DNA of 64,000 nucleotides, from NCBI RefSeq assembly GCF_016802725.1, contig NC_052673.1, forward strand, positions 8,071,037 through 8,135,036, read 5' to 3'. Source of the stretch: Solenopsis invicta. Taxonomy: Eukaryota > Arthropoda > Insecta > Hymenoptera > Formicidae. Under the pieces are notes generated by a model. That model was given only the letters and a program-made list of their open reading frames with translations, was not told the DNA's origin and made no database searches. Both the position numbers and the translations under genes were made by a program. Below, one piece after another: positions 23,591 to 35,625 of this stretch; the first letter of the stretch is position 1, and each line of letters opens with the position of its first letter.

Positions 23591-23657
23591 GCACTAGTTC
23601 AGAGTTTATCTTTCTTCTTTCAACGTGAAGGGAAGAAAATAAACCGTGAACTAGTGC
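23591..23657. repeat. Short inverted repeat (67 bases)
   Basis: gcactagttcagagtttatc pairs with the right end ataaaccgtgaactagtgc, directly next to the preceding MITE. Confidence 0.55.
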
Positions 23658-24177
23658 AGTAAATTCAGCTAAAAAGAACAGACCTATTGTCAGGCTCGTC
23701 AAGTTGCAACATTACTCACACAAAAGAGGCCACATCCGTGTGCGCTCAGCGTCGCGCTGATTGGCTTCTGTTTAGTGTGCGTACCTCTCTACTTTTGTTG
23801 CTCCATGTTGCTGCGGTCGATTTCTGGCAACTGCGCGTGAATCTCCGATACGAACTTCATGCTTTCATGCGTCAGCAAGATAAAGACACAAAATCGACCC
23901 AAATTACGCGTAAACAAACTGATACATGTGATGGAAGAGTGAATTAGTGTGAAGTAGAGGTGAATACGAGCAAATGCGAGTCGATACAGACGGTCCTTCT
24001 TCGAGTCGTGCAGCTTTCTATGCATTGTCGTCGATTTTTCTTTAAATCGCGTTGACATGAACGTGAGTATCGTACCGCGACGTGTCGTAGTTGACACCTA
24101 ATCGAATCATCGACTCCGCCACCGTGTCCTCCACTTCGTGCTTTCTCGTCGCTCATTGTCCTGGGCATTTAATCAAT

Positions 24178-26564
24178 ATGTCAGACGTGAAGAGCCTTGA
24201 ACATCCGACATTAAAGGTAAATATTCGTTCGTTTCTTTTTCTCGTTACTTTTTCTTTTCTTACAAATATCAGAGATGATTTCGCAATATTTTACCATTTG
24301 GAAATTTTATTTGGTATAATTATGTATAAATACATTTGAGTGTGTATTTGCAAATAATTTTTTATAATATCTAGATATATTTTTTTTCTAATCTATATGA
24401 AAATAAATAATCGCTAAACTCATACTTTTTTAAATATAAATTTTAAAGAATAGATAATTTCTAAAAGTAAAATTCTCTTTGTGTCAGACGAATACTTATG
24501 TAAAATTTTATACCTATGCATTATATAGTTTTGCCAATTTTCTATATTAAATATACACTTTTAGTTCTTATTTAATCTTAATAATTTAAATTTTTCTTAC
24601 AAAAATTATGATTGATACTCATGATGTTTAATAAATGTTTTAACGGAACATGTATTAAAATCAACTTGTATGTTCAATAATGCAATTTTAAAATGTAGGT
24701 GCCATATGAACTTCTGAACAAGAAGTTTCGCTCTGCTCAGAAAACTCTTGATAGAGAAGTATCACATGTTCAGGCGGTATCTAACGAACTTGAGAAAAGC
24801 CTGAAAACCGATGGATCTTATGTAGCAACTGGAGAAATCAGTAAATTGCTTGGTGGTGTAGTTGCCAGGCTTCAAGTCTTAAAGCGTAAAGCTCAGGAAT
24901 CTATAGCGGAGGAGTTGCAAGCAGGCATGGTGTGCAAGAGAAGATTGGATCATTTAAAAGATCATGCTAATACCTCTCCAAGTGCTGTAAATCAATGGAG
25001 ACGACAGAGATTAGACAGAATGCTAGTGGAATATTTTCTTCGCAAGGGATATTACAAAACGGCAACTAAATTAGCAGACAGCAGTGAGCTTAGGGATTTA
25101 ACTAATATTGGTATGTAAATTGCAGAGTTAGGTAGTAACTAGTTAAAAAGTTAACTAATAGAGTTAAAAAGTTAATAACTTTTCATTTAACTTGGTTAAT
25201 TTTAATTAATTTAATTTTTAACTTTAATTAGTTATTTTTGAAACACAAACTTTAATTTATTAACTTTTTTTCTCAGTTAAAAATTTATCTATATAAAAGA
25301 AAAAAATATATTCTCATACAAAAACAATATTTCTTTGTTACTTTATATTAATTTAAAATTCAAGTAAAATATTATGTTTGATGATCCATATTATAATTGT
25401 TTGGAGTAATTAACTTTTTTTTTTAAATTCAAAATTTCTAATTTGATATGAATAATAATGCTTTTCAAAATTAACTTTAAATTTAACTTAATTTAATCTT
25501 TCTAACTTAATTCTTAATTGAGTTAGTTTTTTGTTTATATAATTTTTAATATAATTAAATTAATTTTATAAGCTATTAGCTTTAATTTACTTGAAAATTT
25601 TTTTAAGTAAATTAAAGCTAATGGCTTATAAAATATTAACTTATCCAACCCTGATACTTTGATATAATGTAAATGGGATATTCCACATGAAAGAGGTCCA
25701 CCTAAAACTGTTTGGGATTTTTAAAATGATAATGAAAACATGTTAGTGGATATATTGTATAAGGTTGACTATAAAAAAAAATAAGTATTTTATGCCTTGT
25801 ATCAAAGATATTGAAGACTATCGTTTAAATTAAAAAAATATATTTTTTTAAACATTTGTAGCTAAAATTAAAACACTTTTAGAGACATGATTTTTTTAGG
25901 GTTTTTCCTGTACTTTCAGATAAAAATGTTAATTTTAGTAAGAAAAATTTAATAGTATTGAAAAATTAATTTTTTAATTTTAAATAAAGAAATGAACAAT
26001 TATATTTATTTTTAAAAATCTGAAAAAATTCTTAAAAATACTTCAATACATATAGAATATCATATCATAAAGCAAATTTTGGGATTGCAATGGAATCCTC
26101 TCGAAAACAAATATTTTTTTCAATACAAAATTATAATTTCAACCAAAAGCTAATATCAATTTTTATTGGTCAATTACTTAATACTACGTAAATAATATAT
26201 TTTTAACAAATAACTAAAATAAAAAATAGTTGTGAATTCTTTGAGTTTTATATTCTTTAGACTTATTTATTTCGCAATAAAAAGACTTCACAACTATTTT
26301 TTATTTTATAGTTATTTGTTAAAAATATATTATTTACATAATATTAAATAATTGATTAATAAAAATTGATATTATCTAATTTTTGATTGAAATTATAATT
26401 TTGTATTGGAAAAAATATTTATTTTCGAGAGAATTTTATTGTAATTCCAAAATTTTGTTTTATGGTACGATATTCTACATGTATTGAAGTATTTTTGAGA
26501 ATTTTTTCAGATTTTTGAAAATGGATATAATTAGGTGGACCCCTTTTACGTAGAATGTGGAATG

Positions 26565-26612
<48 letters not shown>

Positions 26613-29600
26613 TTTATTTATTTTAAAAAATGATTTATCAATATGTTTATAGTTGTATTAGAAAAGTACATAATTTTACAAAAATACAATTATTGTACGA
26701 AGAGAAAAAAGAAAAAGGGATTAAAAAATATTTGAATATGTAAATTTATAAGTAAAAATTAAAGAAATTATAAAGAGAATTAATGTATGTTGAAAAAGTT
26801 ATCCCAACCAAGACAGAGGAATTCAAGAAAATATCTTATTAAATCATAAAGTTTTTAAAATTTTATAAATTCTTAGTGAGATAGAATCTTGTGCCAATTT
26901 CTTCAATGTCCTTCATATTATTTATAGATGTATTTATGGTATCGAGGGAAGTGGAGAAATCTTTGGCCAATCACGAAACAGCGAGATGCATTGGTTGGTG
27001 TCACGATAATCGTTCAAAATTAAGAAAACTAGGCAGCACTATGGAATTCAATTTGCGCGTGCAAGAATTCATCGAATTAGTGCGAACCGACAGACGACTC
27101 GATGCGGTAAAGCACGCTCGCAAGTACTTTGCCAACTATGACGATTATCAGCTACAGGAGATTCAGTGTTGCATGGGGCAGTTGGCTTTTCCAGCCCAGG
27201 CATACTTAAGTCCCTACAAAGATTTACTTGACGAAAAGAGGTTCGCACATGTTACTTACGTCTGCCATTTATTAACAGATATTGGAATTGTATTTAATTC
27301 GGTATATAAAGTATTGTAATGATATAAAAATTACAACTTTTTACTTGATTTATATAAATCAATAATAATTCATAAGAATTTGTCTGCAGATGGGACAAGC
27401 TGATCGAGACATTCCGGCAGGAAAACTACAGACTATTTCAGTTAGCGAGCCAGAGCGTATTCACCGTAGCTTTGCAAGCTGGCCTATCGGCTCTCAAGAC
27501 TCCCCAATGTTACAGCGCAAATAAAGAGGGCCGAAATCCGAGCTGCCCAGTTTGCAATGAAGCGTTAAACGAATTAGCCGCACCGTTGCCTTTCGCTCAT
27601 TGTTCACAATCGCGACTCGTTTGCAGCATAAGCGGGAAACCACTAAATGAATATAATCAGCCCATGATGATGCCGAACGGATATGTCTATGGTGAACAAG
27701 TAAGTCAAACTAGTAAAATATTATTTAAATTAAATAATAATTTTAAAACATAGCTCTTAAAATATTTTGAAATATAAAGAATAATGCTTGTATGAAACAT
27801 CAGGGTACTATTTTCAGGGGATTTTATTGGTACTCAAAGATTTTTAGTATTTTACTTTTAAACTTAAATTTTATTTTTTTTCTAACAAAATTATTTTTCT
27901 TATTATTTTCTATCCAATGATTATATTTGCCAATAATGTAATCTAAATCCTAGTATTGTGGACGGATTGTTATATGGAATTTATATTATTTCATTCTAGT
28001 TCAATCTCCACTTTAATATTCAAATTTTAGGCTTTTCTTTGTAATTGTATGATTAAAGAACATTAAAAAGTACATATAAAATAAATTTATTTTAAAACTG
28101 CATTAAATAATTCTTTTATCTGGAATTATGATTAAAATTTCTATAGCGGAATTTTGTAACTCTTAACGACAGTAACATTATACTGTTGTTGTACAGATAT
28201 TGTGTAAAAATTGATATTGATATTGATAAAAAAAGTTGCGCAACGATAATGTAACAATACTGATCGTTAAGAATTACAGAATCCCACTGTTGAAAAATCT
28301 GGGAATTTTCAGGGAATTTATTTACAAAATTTGAGTATACATCCTGAATATATCTATAATATAAAGATATAACCAATGATACTAATATAGAATATTGAAG
28401 TATAATTTTGAATAGAAATATTATAATATTAAATGTATTACACAAGAAAAAATACGCATGCATTTTGTGTGTATGTGTGTGCATGCGTGCGTGTGTATGT
28501 ATATTATATACTACATATATTAATTTTAGGCAGCTGTGCATATTATATACTGAGATAATTATTTATTAAATTTATTATTAAAATAAAAGTTTTATTTAAT
28601 TAAAAAATGATTTATTTGTATATTTCTAATTAAATATTTATTTGAAACAGATTAATACATTTTGTTGATTAAAAGAAATATTTTTTAAATTAGAAAATAT
28701 TTACTTACCAAAGTTTAATAATTATAACAAAAAGACGAATATTAAACATAAAGAAATATTTAGAAAAATTTTTGTATTAATCTCGATTAAGAATAATGTC
28801 TAATATTATAAATAAATTTGTTAATTATAATATTTAAATTTAAATTTGATCAACATAAAATGTCTAAAATACTTAAGTAAGAATATTTAGACTAATTATA
28901 AATTGTTAATACAAGTATATATACTTGTATATAGTATTTGACAAACTGTTAAAATACTTTATTTACTTTGATTTTAAAGCCTAATTTTCAAATTTATTTC
29001 AAAAACTTCATGTGAAAGAACTCTATTGAAAACGAAAATATAATTTTTGATAATAAATAAATAATTTATTTACATTTACAAAACTATTTAAAACATGCTT
29101 AATTTTGAAATAAATTTTTATTTAACAATTTTTATATTAAAAACAATTCATTTTTTTCTTAAAAAATTATTTTTTATTTTACAATATTTCGAATTGGAGA
29201 TCTTTTAATAAATTAAAAAACTCAATATGAAAAAAAATTATATTGTTATGCCCGTTCTTCGGCTTGAGAAGTTGGCCGAAGGAATATCGATTTGATAAAA
29301 GAAGCGCGGCCGGCTTTTGCTCTGTTCTGGGACGCGGATCTGTCACGAGATATTTAGAATAATTCCGCCACGATTTATTTGTATAAAGATATTAGATTAA
29401 AATTAGTGTTTCTTTTTATAAAAGAGTGTTCTTTCCTTTCGCGAAAACGAGTGTCTTTGCGCGAGAGAACTGTGTATTCGTTTCGTCGAGTACAATATAT
29501 TTAGAAAAATATTACTTTGAATGTATAAATATTTTTTAAATCTAATCATATTTTTTTATTATTATTAAGAAAAACATATTCAAAGAAATATTTTATTTTA

Positions 29601-29899
29601 ACAAATATTTTTCTCAGTATGCATTAATTATAAATATATATTTTTTAATAATTTATTTTGACAACAATTCTATTTTATATTATATATCATGTAATTAAAT
29701 ATATTAAAATTTATTTTGCGTTCTTGAAATAATTTGTTTTTTAAAAGTTTATTATTGTATCTTTTTTGCAATACACAAATTATAATTTTTGTTATAGGCA
29801 TTGGAAAAAATGGCTCAAGAAAATAATGGTACAGTGATCTGCCCGAAGACCAAAGAAGTATTTCCATATAAAAAGATCGAAAAGGTTTATGTAATGTAA
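24178..29899 (+). CDS. MAEA: E3 ubiquitin-protein transferase MAEA (GID/CTLH complex)
   Basis: MAEA pairs with RMND5 as the catalytic core of the GID/CTLH ubiquitin ligase, working in cytosol and nucleus. Exons: 24178-24216, 24699-25110, 26928-27240, 27390-27699 and 29798-29899, giving 391 aa (human about 396). Domains in order: an N-terminal helical region, LisH at about 115-143 (LDRMLVEYFLRKGYYKTATK), CTLH and CRA (EFNLRVQEFIELVRTDRRLDA, then FPAQAYLSPYKDLL), and a C-terminal RING-like domain with CPVC at about 307-310, AHC at 324-326 and MMMPNGYVYG, ending KVYVM. Intron 2 (1.8 kb) carries a large foldback repeat, and intron 4 (2.1 kb) carries a MITE and a probable solo LTR. The donor of exon 3 (AAAGAG|gttcgc) is weak but is required by phase and by homology (DEK-R-W). 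Confidence 0.96.
25677..26567. mobile_element. Foldback MITE of about 890 bases in MAEA intron 2
   Basis: Outer ends: gatattccacatgaaagagg at left, and at right the inverse of gagcattccacattctacgt, both followed inwards by gtccacctaa. Inner arms 26014-26255 and 26285-26518 are long inverted copies. An AT dinucleotide run follows on the right. Confidence 0.8.
28145..28287. mobile_element. MITE family E, copy 1 (MAEA intron 4)
   Basis: Left agcggaattttgtaactctt and right aagaattacagaatcccact are inverted. Related copies lie at 31649 and 31950. Confidence 0.65.
29244..29494. mobile_element. Probable solo LTR in MAEA intron 4
   Basis: A 251-base block begins tgttatgcccg and ends cgtcgagtaca, is clearly richer in GC than the intron around it, and contains TATAAAAG. 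ATAT flanks both sides, as a 4-base target duplication would. No second LTR, primer-binding site or gag/pol reading frame is visible nearby. Confidence 0.5.
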
Positions 29900-31071
29900 A
29901 CTTCTAAATTGACACAAAGTATATATATACACGTTGTACTATATGCTTAATGCTTATAGCCCTCTTCTTGCTCCAATCTTTCTGTTATTTAATAATTGTA
30001 TACTACTGATATTACTGGAACAAAATAATATCTATTTTTAAGGAAAACTTGATCGATTTATTCGTATTAATTTCTTCTTTCTCTTTCTCTCTCTCTCTCT
30101 CTTTGTATGAAAAATATAAAATATATTACTATATTATATCATTTATTATATATGGCTGATTAATATTAGCTGATTATTTGTTAATGGGGATAGTTCTTAT
30201 TCATTTATTTAACGTTCTTTCTACAATAAATTGAACGGTTTAAACTGTTTTCATAAATCTACTTATTCATAAAACGCAATCATAAATTTCTTATCTTACA
30301 AGGTCTTTTCATATGCAGGGTTTACAGAATTTGAATTTTTTATCAATTGCGGATTTAAATAATTAGTTTTCCAAACGTCTAAGAAAAACGACATTAAAAT
30401 GACGCACAAATAGTTTATGGTCAGTTATTTTAAGGCTGTTTTAAATAATATTAAGTGCTAATACAGTTTTGTGATTGATTCATGACATCTGAATCAATGT
30501 CTGATTGTATTTTATATAATCTTAAATATATGAACAGTCTACTGAACGAATACCAGCCACAATATTGAAAATTTAAAGTTTTCTAACATTGAAAATTAGG
30601 AGTGATATTCAATTACTCACATTGCTAATTTAATATAAAATATTTTGTTTGGCTGTTCTAAGAGAAAAGTTGCGCTGTAAGTGATTGTAGTCAATGCAGC
30701 GTGATTAAACCAGACGCTTCCAAAAGTGAATTATATTAATGTAAATAATTTAATTACCTTGATTCTTAAAACTGAACTTTTATTTTTCAAGATGTAAATT
30801 TTGGAAAATTTAAATAGAATTGAATTTTTTCACAATAGTATTTGAAAAATAATGTTAATTAGTTAAGAATTCAATGCATTTATAACTGAGAAATCTGTAA
30901 AATTTTAATTACCCTGCATATCTGTATGTATAATTAATATATGCATACACTCCAACATAGAAATGATAAGATGTTTGATAAAAGCAGATTATTCTAGTTT
31001 AACATTTGGTGACCAACAAGAATGAAATGATACATCATACGCTTTACGAAATTTGGTCAAAATGTAGAGTT
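29900..31071. other. No gene seen; MAEA 3' flank
   Basis: AT-rich DNA with one candidate polyadenylation signal at 30225. No element ends recognised up to the family I unit at 31072. Confidence 0.45.
30225..30230 (+). terminator. Candidate MAEA polyadenylation signal AATAAA
   Basis: First clear hexamer after the MAEA stop at 29899, about 330 bases downstream, in AT-rich DNA. Other weaker signals exist, so use is uncertain. Confidence 0.45.
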
Positions 31072-31184
31072 TAACGCTATAAATGTTTCGAAGTATTTGA
31101 TCGACTAATCAGTATAAAGAATTTTATTAATTGTCCAATTAAAGAATGTTTCAAAGGATTTATAGTATCAAGTAGACCGTAACC
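31072..31184. repeat. Family I repeat, third unit
   Basis: Shares the order tttcgaagtatttgat, agaattttattaattg, and caagtagaccgtaacc with the two units near 2122-2396. Confidence 0.5.
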
Positions 31185-31648
31185 AAAATTGTTATTCCCA
31201 TCATTGGGGATTCCCTGACATTCAAGCTGCGTTCACTTTGACGCTCACAGTACTTAGAAGCATCATCTGTAATCATGTTCTTATTAAATATCCCCTCCAT
31301 AGCACACTACAAGCGGCTGCCGTTTTGCATCATTATTCATAAGTTTCATTGCCTCTTCTCGATAAGTTAGTGATTATTCACAAGTTTGCCCAAGATTGAT
31401 AGGGATAAAGAAACCCAAGCAAGTGACAGAGAAATATTTTCAAACTCTTGATAGAGTCATAACAATTTAACGTAAAGCAGCATTCGGTTCTTTGGACTGT
31501 AATTATACTTCTTCTGATTGGATTAGATCTAAAATTTATAAGAGGTAAATCTTTAGTCTTTTGTTCTAAACTATATACCATATTTTAAGTTCTAAACTGT
31601 ATGACGTTTGTTTTTGGCAAAAAGCGTTTCTAACGCCTAAGCGAGCTG

Positions 31649-31773
31649 TAGCGGGATTCTGTAATTCTTAACTAGTATCGTTACATTATTCTTGTGCAGC
31701 TTTTTTTACCATATACCATATCTGCGCAACGATAGTATAACGATATTGATGTTATCGTTAAGAGTTATAGTTT
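31649..31773. mobile_element. MITE family E, copy 2
   Basis: Left end agcgggattctgtaattctt is mirrored by taagagttatag on the right. Confidence 0.6.
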
Positions 31774-31949
31774 GAAAAATTTCCCCATGGACAGAATCAA
31801 AGTCCTTGGGTGTACATGCTTTTTATTAATTTTTTATGGTAGTTGTCGATATCGTTGCACAGATATTTTATATAGCAAAAAAGCTGCACAACGACATCGA
31901 CAGCTCTCGTGAAGATAAAGCGTGTACAGAATATACAATTCTAGCCAGC

Positions 31950-32080
31950 AGCGGAATTCTATCTCTTAACAATATTAATATTGTTATATGTATATTTGTC
32001 ATTGCGCAGGTATTGTATATGGTAAAAAAACTGCACAGTAATAACATAACGATACTATCATTAAAGAGTTATAGAATTCC
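31950..32080. mobile_element. MITE family E, copy 3
   Basis: Left agcggaattctatctcttaa and right ttaaagagttatagaattcc are inverted. It ends about 250 bases upstream of the viral nucleoprotein copy. Confidence 0.65.
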
Positions 32081-32334
32081 ATTTATATCACAACTATAAA
32101 GTTTAGAGTTTAGATGAAAATTAACATCACAATTCAGAGCTTAGAGCAAAAAGAAATCAGATTTATTACACTTATTGCAGCTTGGTACTTAGAGAGCCAA
32201 GAGTTCTAGTAGAATCTGAAAGTGTGAAAGCAAATTTGATATATCTCCTGAAGATCTTGAAGATACTACAGATTTTGTGAGTCTTAGAAAAGCAGTATTA
32301 TAGAAGACCAGTGACTAATTGTTTGGTAGAAAAA

Positions 32335-33409
32335 ATGGCAGAAAATCAAGAGACTCCCTCTCAACGAGTAAGGAGGCTTCTAGGAGTTTCAGGTGTAGAT
32401 CCAGATGATCCAGATTATTCTGTCTATGTAGCTGAAATGACAGCATTAATTGAAAAACTAAAACCCGATGATAAAAGTGCAATTGACCTATTTAAATTGA
32501 CCGTGAGACCTTGCTTGGATGAGCATGACCGCACTTTTTTGAAGTTTATATCAGAGATGATGAAATATAATGGTTTTAATCCTCGAAGGATGATTTCAAT
32601 TTTGATGGAGAAACATGCGAGAACTGAAGCAGCAATAAAGAAGTATCCAGAAAGTTTGGTATATAATGAAATGAATACTTCTGGAGAGCTTTCTTCAGAA
32701 GGCGAGCCTCCATTAATGAGCCTCCCTGTGCGCGCCTCCATTAATGAGCCTCCCTGTGCGCGCCTCCAATAATATAAGTTTCACAGATGACATCAATTTT
32801 CTTTGTTTGATTTTCATTGGAGGAAAGTTTAATCAAAAGTACTTCGACTTTTTGAAGAGACAAATGGCACTATTGAAAGTCAAGTATAACATTAATACAG
32901 CAAAGAGAAGACCTGGACAAACCTTAGATGCAGAAATAATGACTCTTTCAAGAATTGCAGCATCATTTCCTGGAACTACTGTTGGATTGTTCTATAAAGG
33001 TTTTGGAAGATCTGTTGTAGATCCTACTATCTTATTTCCTGATCATAATTTACCTCGAGCATTGTTTTCACCAATGATAGCTTCAACAATCCCGGTGCAT
33101 CCTGATGCTCCAAAAGCAATAATGATGGCAATAGCTGTTGCTACTGATGACATTCTTCATCAAAATGCCAAAAGAGGATTACGAAATTTGTATAATTATT
33201 TCTTGGCTTCTTATAACTCTGAGGCTATGCCACAAAAGTCGAGGATTATTTATTGTAAAAAGTGGAATATAGTCACTTATCCAGATGAAAACACAGATGC
33301 ATTTAAATACACAGATGATGTTAAAGCTGCAAGAGAAAAAGCTAAAGCTTTGATATCAGTTTCAAGAACCAACGATCCTTACTTACAAACTTTAATGACT
33401 TTGATTTAA
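32335..33409 (+). pseudogene. Endogenous viral element: phenuivirus-like nucleoprotein, broken by a frameshift
   Basis: In negative-strand RNA viruses of the phlebovirus/tenuivirus group the nucleoprotein coats genomic RNA. Here it is a DNA copy fixed in an insect genome. The first frame runs from ATG 32335 to a stop ending at 32772; the second frame is open from about 32744 to TAA 33409. Two landmarks recall phenuivirus nucleoproteins: a segment near 32570-32610 resembling the N-terminal helix motif (GF-x-x-RR then hydrophobics), and a segment near 32939-32970 resembling the conserved TLSR-x-AA motif, followed by the C-terminal core. The frame change falls on a 28-base tandem duplication at 32707-32762. 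Apart from that the gene has no stop, no intron and nearly full length, slightly longer than phlebovirus N and nearer tenuivirus size. No other viral gene is visible. Assignment rests on remembered motifs, so the family is probable, not proven. Confidence 0.8.
32707..32762. repeat. Perfect 28-base tandem duplication inside the viral nucleoprotein copy
   Basis: Two identical 28-base units, 32707-32734 and 32735-32762, begin cctccattaatgag and end gtgcgcg; a partial third (cctcca) follows. Because 28 is not a multiple of three it shifts the reading frame by one, exactly the shift between the two frames of the element. The unit is more GC-rich than the sequence around it. Perfect identity suggests a recent event. 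Confidence 0.95.
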
Positions 33410-34926
33410 GAAAATTATTTTTTAACAATGTAGATTGTGCGATTATTATCATATAATCCAATCTTTAACATTTTTAAACTTTACAACGTATATCATTAGA
33501 CTTGTATCATTTCTATGTGGAAATAAATGCGCAAATCTTATCTATATCTTATGTCTAATATATAATATTAATTAATACGCAATTATTTTTAATAAAGATT
33601 GCTTAAAATCTAAATGGTACGATATGCGTGAAACAATCCATTGAATGAAATTTATTCGTGTGACTGAGAATTCATATAAAAATACTTTATCTACTCTATC
33701 AACTTCTTTTTCCTTTCTCTTCCTTAAATTCAATGAGTTCCAATTTTATTTGGATTATTTATCGAATTCCCTTGATCATTTATTGTCTGTTGTTATATGG
33801 AGGATTGTCCTTATAGGAATTCAGAATGCATTTTAGAATTGTCCTTTTCATTAGTCTGATAAGATAATGATCGAGATAAAAAATTCCATTTTTTCTTAAT
33901 AAAGTAATGAATAGAAACAAACATTTTCAACTGCAGCGATTCTATAAAATAATTTATTTCATAATTGTATTTTTTGTGAGATTATTCTTAATATATAATA
34001 TTTTATAATCTATTAAATCATTTGAATAGATTAGTTCAATTTATTTGATTATGTAATTTAATTTGCTAAATTCTTAGAATTGCTGCATCACAAATGAGAA
34101 AATCCTTTTCCTTTAAACGTGCTTGTATACTAAAATTTATTATCTTCATTGATTAATGAAGATTAAATCGAAAATGAATAAGATAATGGATTATCAATAT
34201 GCATGGTAAGTTGTTAGAGATAATAAATGTGTTACAGTTTATATTTTAGCGTAATTTAAAAATGCATGTCTAAATGCGATCGAATAAAATTCACTGAATA
34301 TATCCCACATCTTATACACAGTGTTCCTAAAGTTCGGTACATTATATTCTTTAATATTGTGCGGATTTAATAGTTTGTATCAGTATATAGAGTAGAGAAT
34401 AGAATGAATAAATAAGATCTGACAAAATCAGTGGAATAGAATTTGGTAAAATTTAGTCAAATATTTTAGGAACATTTTACTTGTATCGTAACGGAGTATA
34501 ACATCTGGATAAAATTTGTTTGTACAAAAATATAAAATTAAAAACACGTTTAAGCTGTATCAAAATGTATCATGTACTAAAAGTTTTAATGTAATACAAA
34601 TATTATACACACCATTATAAAATCGCTATGAGAAAATTTCGTTGGAACAAATAAAAAATTGTTAAATTTGTGTAATATTAACATGATTATAGTATTAATA
34701 TATATGTTTAGCGTAAGCTTCGAAAAACATTTAAAGTTGTTATTTAAAGCTTAAACTATTTAAAAATGTGTACAGTAATATGTGTTGCAAGTGAAACAAT
34801 TGTGAAGATTGTCCAGGTACGGCTTAATGGAAGAGTATTGTGTATTATGTAGCTATATCTCACGACCATTTGAAATGCGTAGAACATATGAATTTTATTG
34901 CTATATAAAGCATAAATAATATAAAC

Positions 34927-34963
<37 letters not shown>

Positions 34964-35621
34964 AAAAAAGATTACATAATTATTAAAAATATAACATAAT
35001 CATAGCCCGAAAAATTTAACTATTTCCAGTTTTTTAAATTGTCGCTCATTAATCTATGAATATAAGGTAGAAAGCTCGTCGTCAAAATTGTGAAGGACTA
35101 GTATCAATTGGATGGCCAACAGTCTTAACTCTCCTGCATCATTTCTCATGACGTATAATTTGTTTCAACTGTTGCAAAATACAAAGTTTATAAAAGCACA
35201 CTCTTTATAAAATTTAATTAATTTAAAATTATTGAAAGTATTATGAAATCCAACAGTATCAAAATGACTTCATTATTACAATTTTTGAAAAAATTCAAAA
35301 TATTGCAATTTTTAATGTAAATACAATATAGATATCATTATAATGTAGTAAAATATCAAATAAAGTACTAAACAGCACTAAAAAAAAATAAAAAATACAA
35401 CCTTGTAATTACAGAGTAGAAAGTAACGCTATAAATAATATGAAAGTTCATTATGAGACTATTACATTAGATCTTGATGTATTCTATTATGATGTAAAAA
35501 AATTATTAGACTTGGCCTTTTATTTTCATCAAAGATTCAAGTTGTAAAATCTAGAAACTGTAAATATAATTTTAATATAATTAAAAATGTGTAATTACCT
35601 ATTTACTGTTAGAATTATTGT
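33410..35621. other. No gene seen
   Basis: AT-rich intergenic DNA after the viral element, with an AT dinucleotide run at about 34928-34959. No coding frames or paired element ends recognised. Confidence 0.45.
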
Positions 35622-35625
35622 TTAA

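Larger units (their letters stand above)
23164..24177. promoter_or_regulatory. Divergent promoter region of eIF3h and MAEA
   Basis: About 1 kb separates the two start codons. GC content rises towards both ends. Two small MITEs (23453-23571 and 23591-23657) sit in the middle. No other coding frame is supported. Confidence 0.55.

Noticed and set aside
28116..28541. 141-codon minus-strand open frame in MAEA intron 4
   Set aside because: It overlaps a family E MITE and a TG/CA run; no protein-like composition.
32221..32302. Short acidic open stretch before the viral start codon, as a possible second viral frame
   Set aside because: Only about 26 codons between stops, in a different frame, with no recognisable feature.
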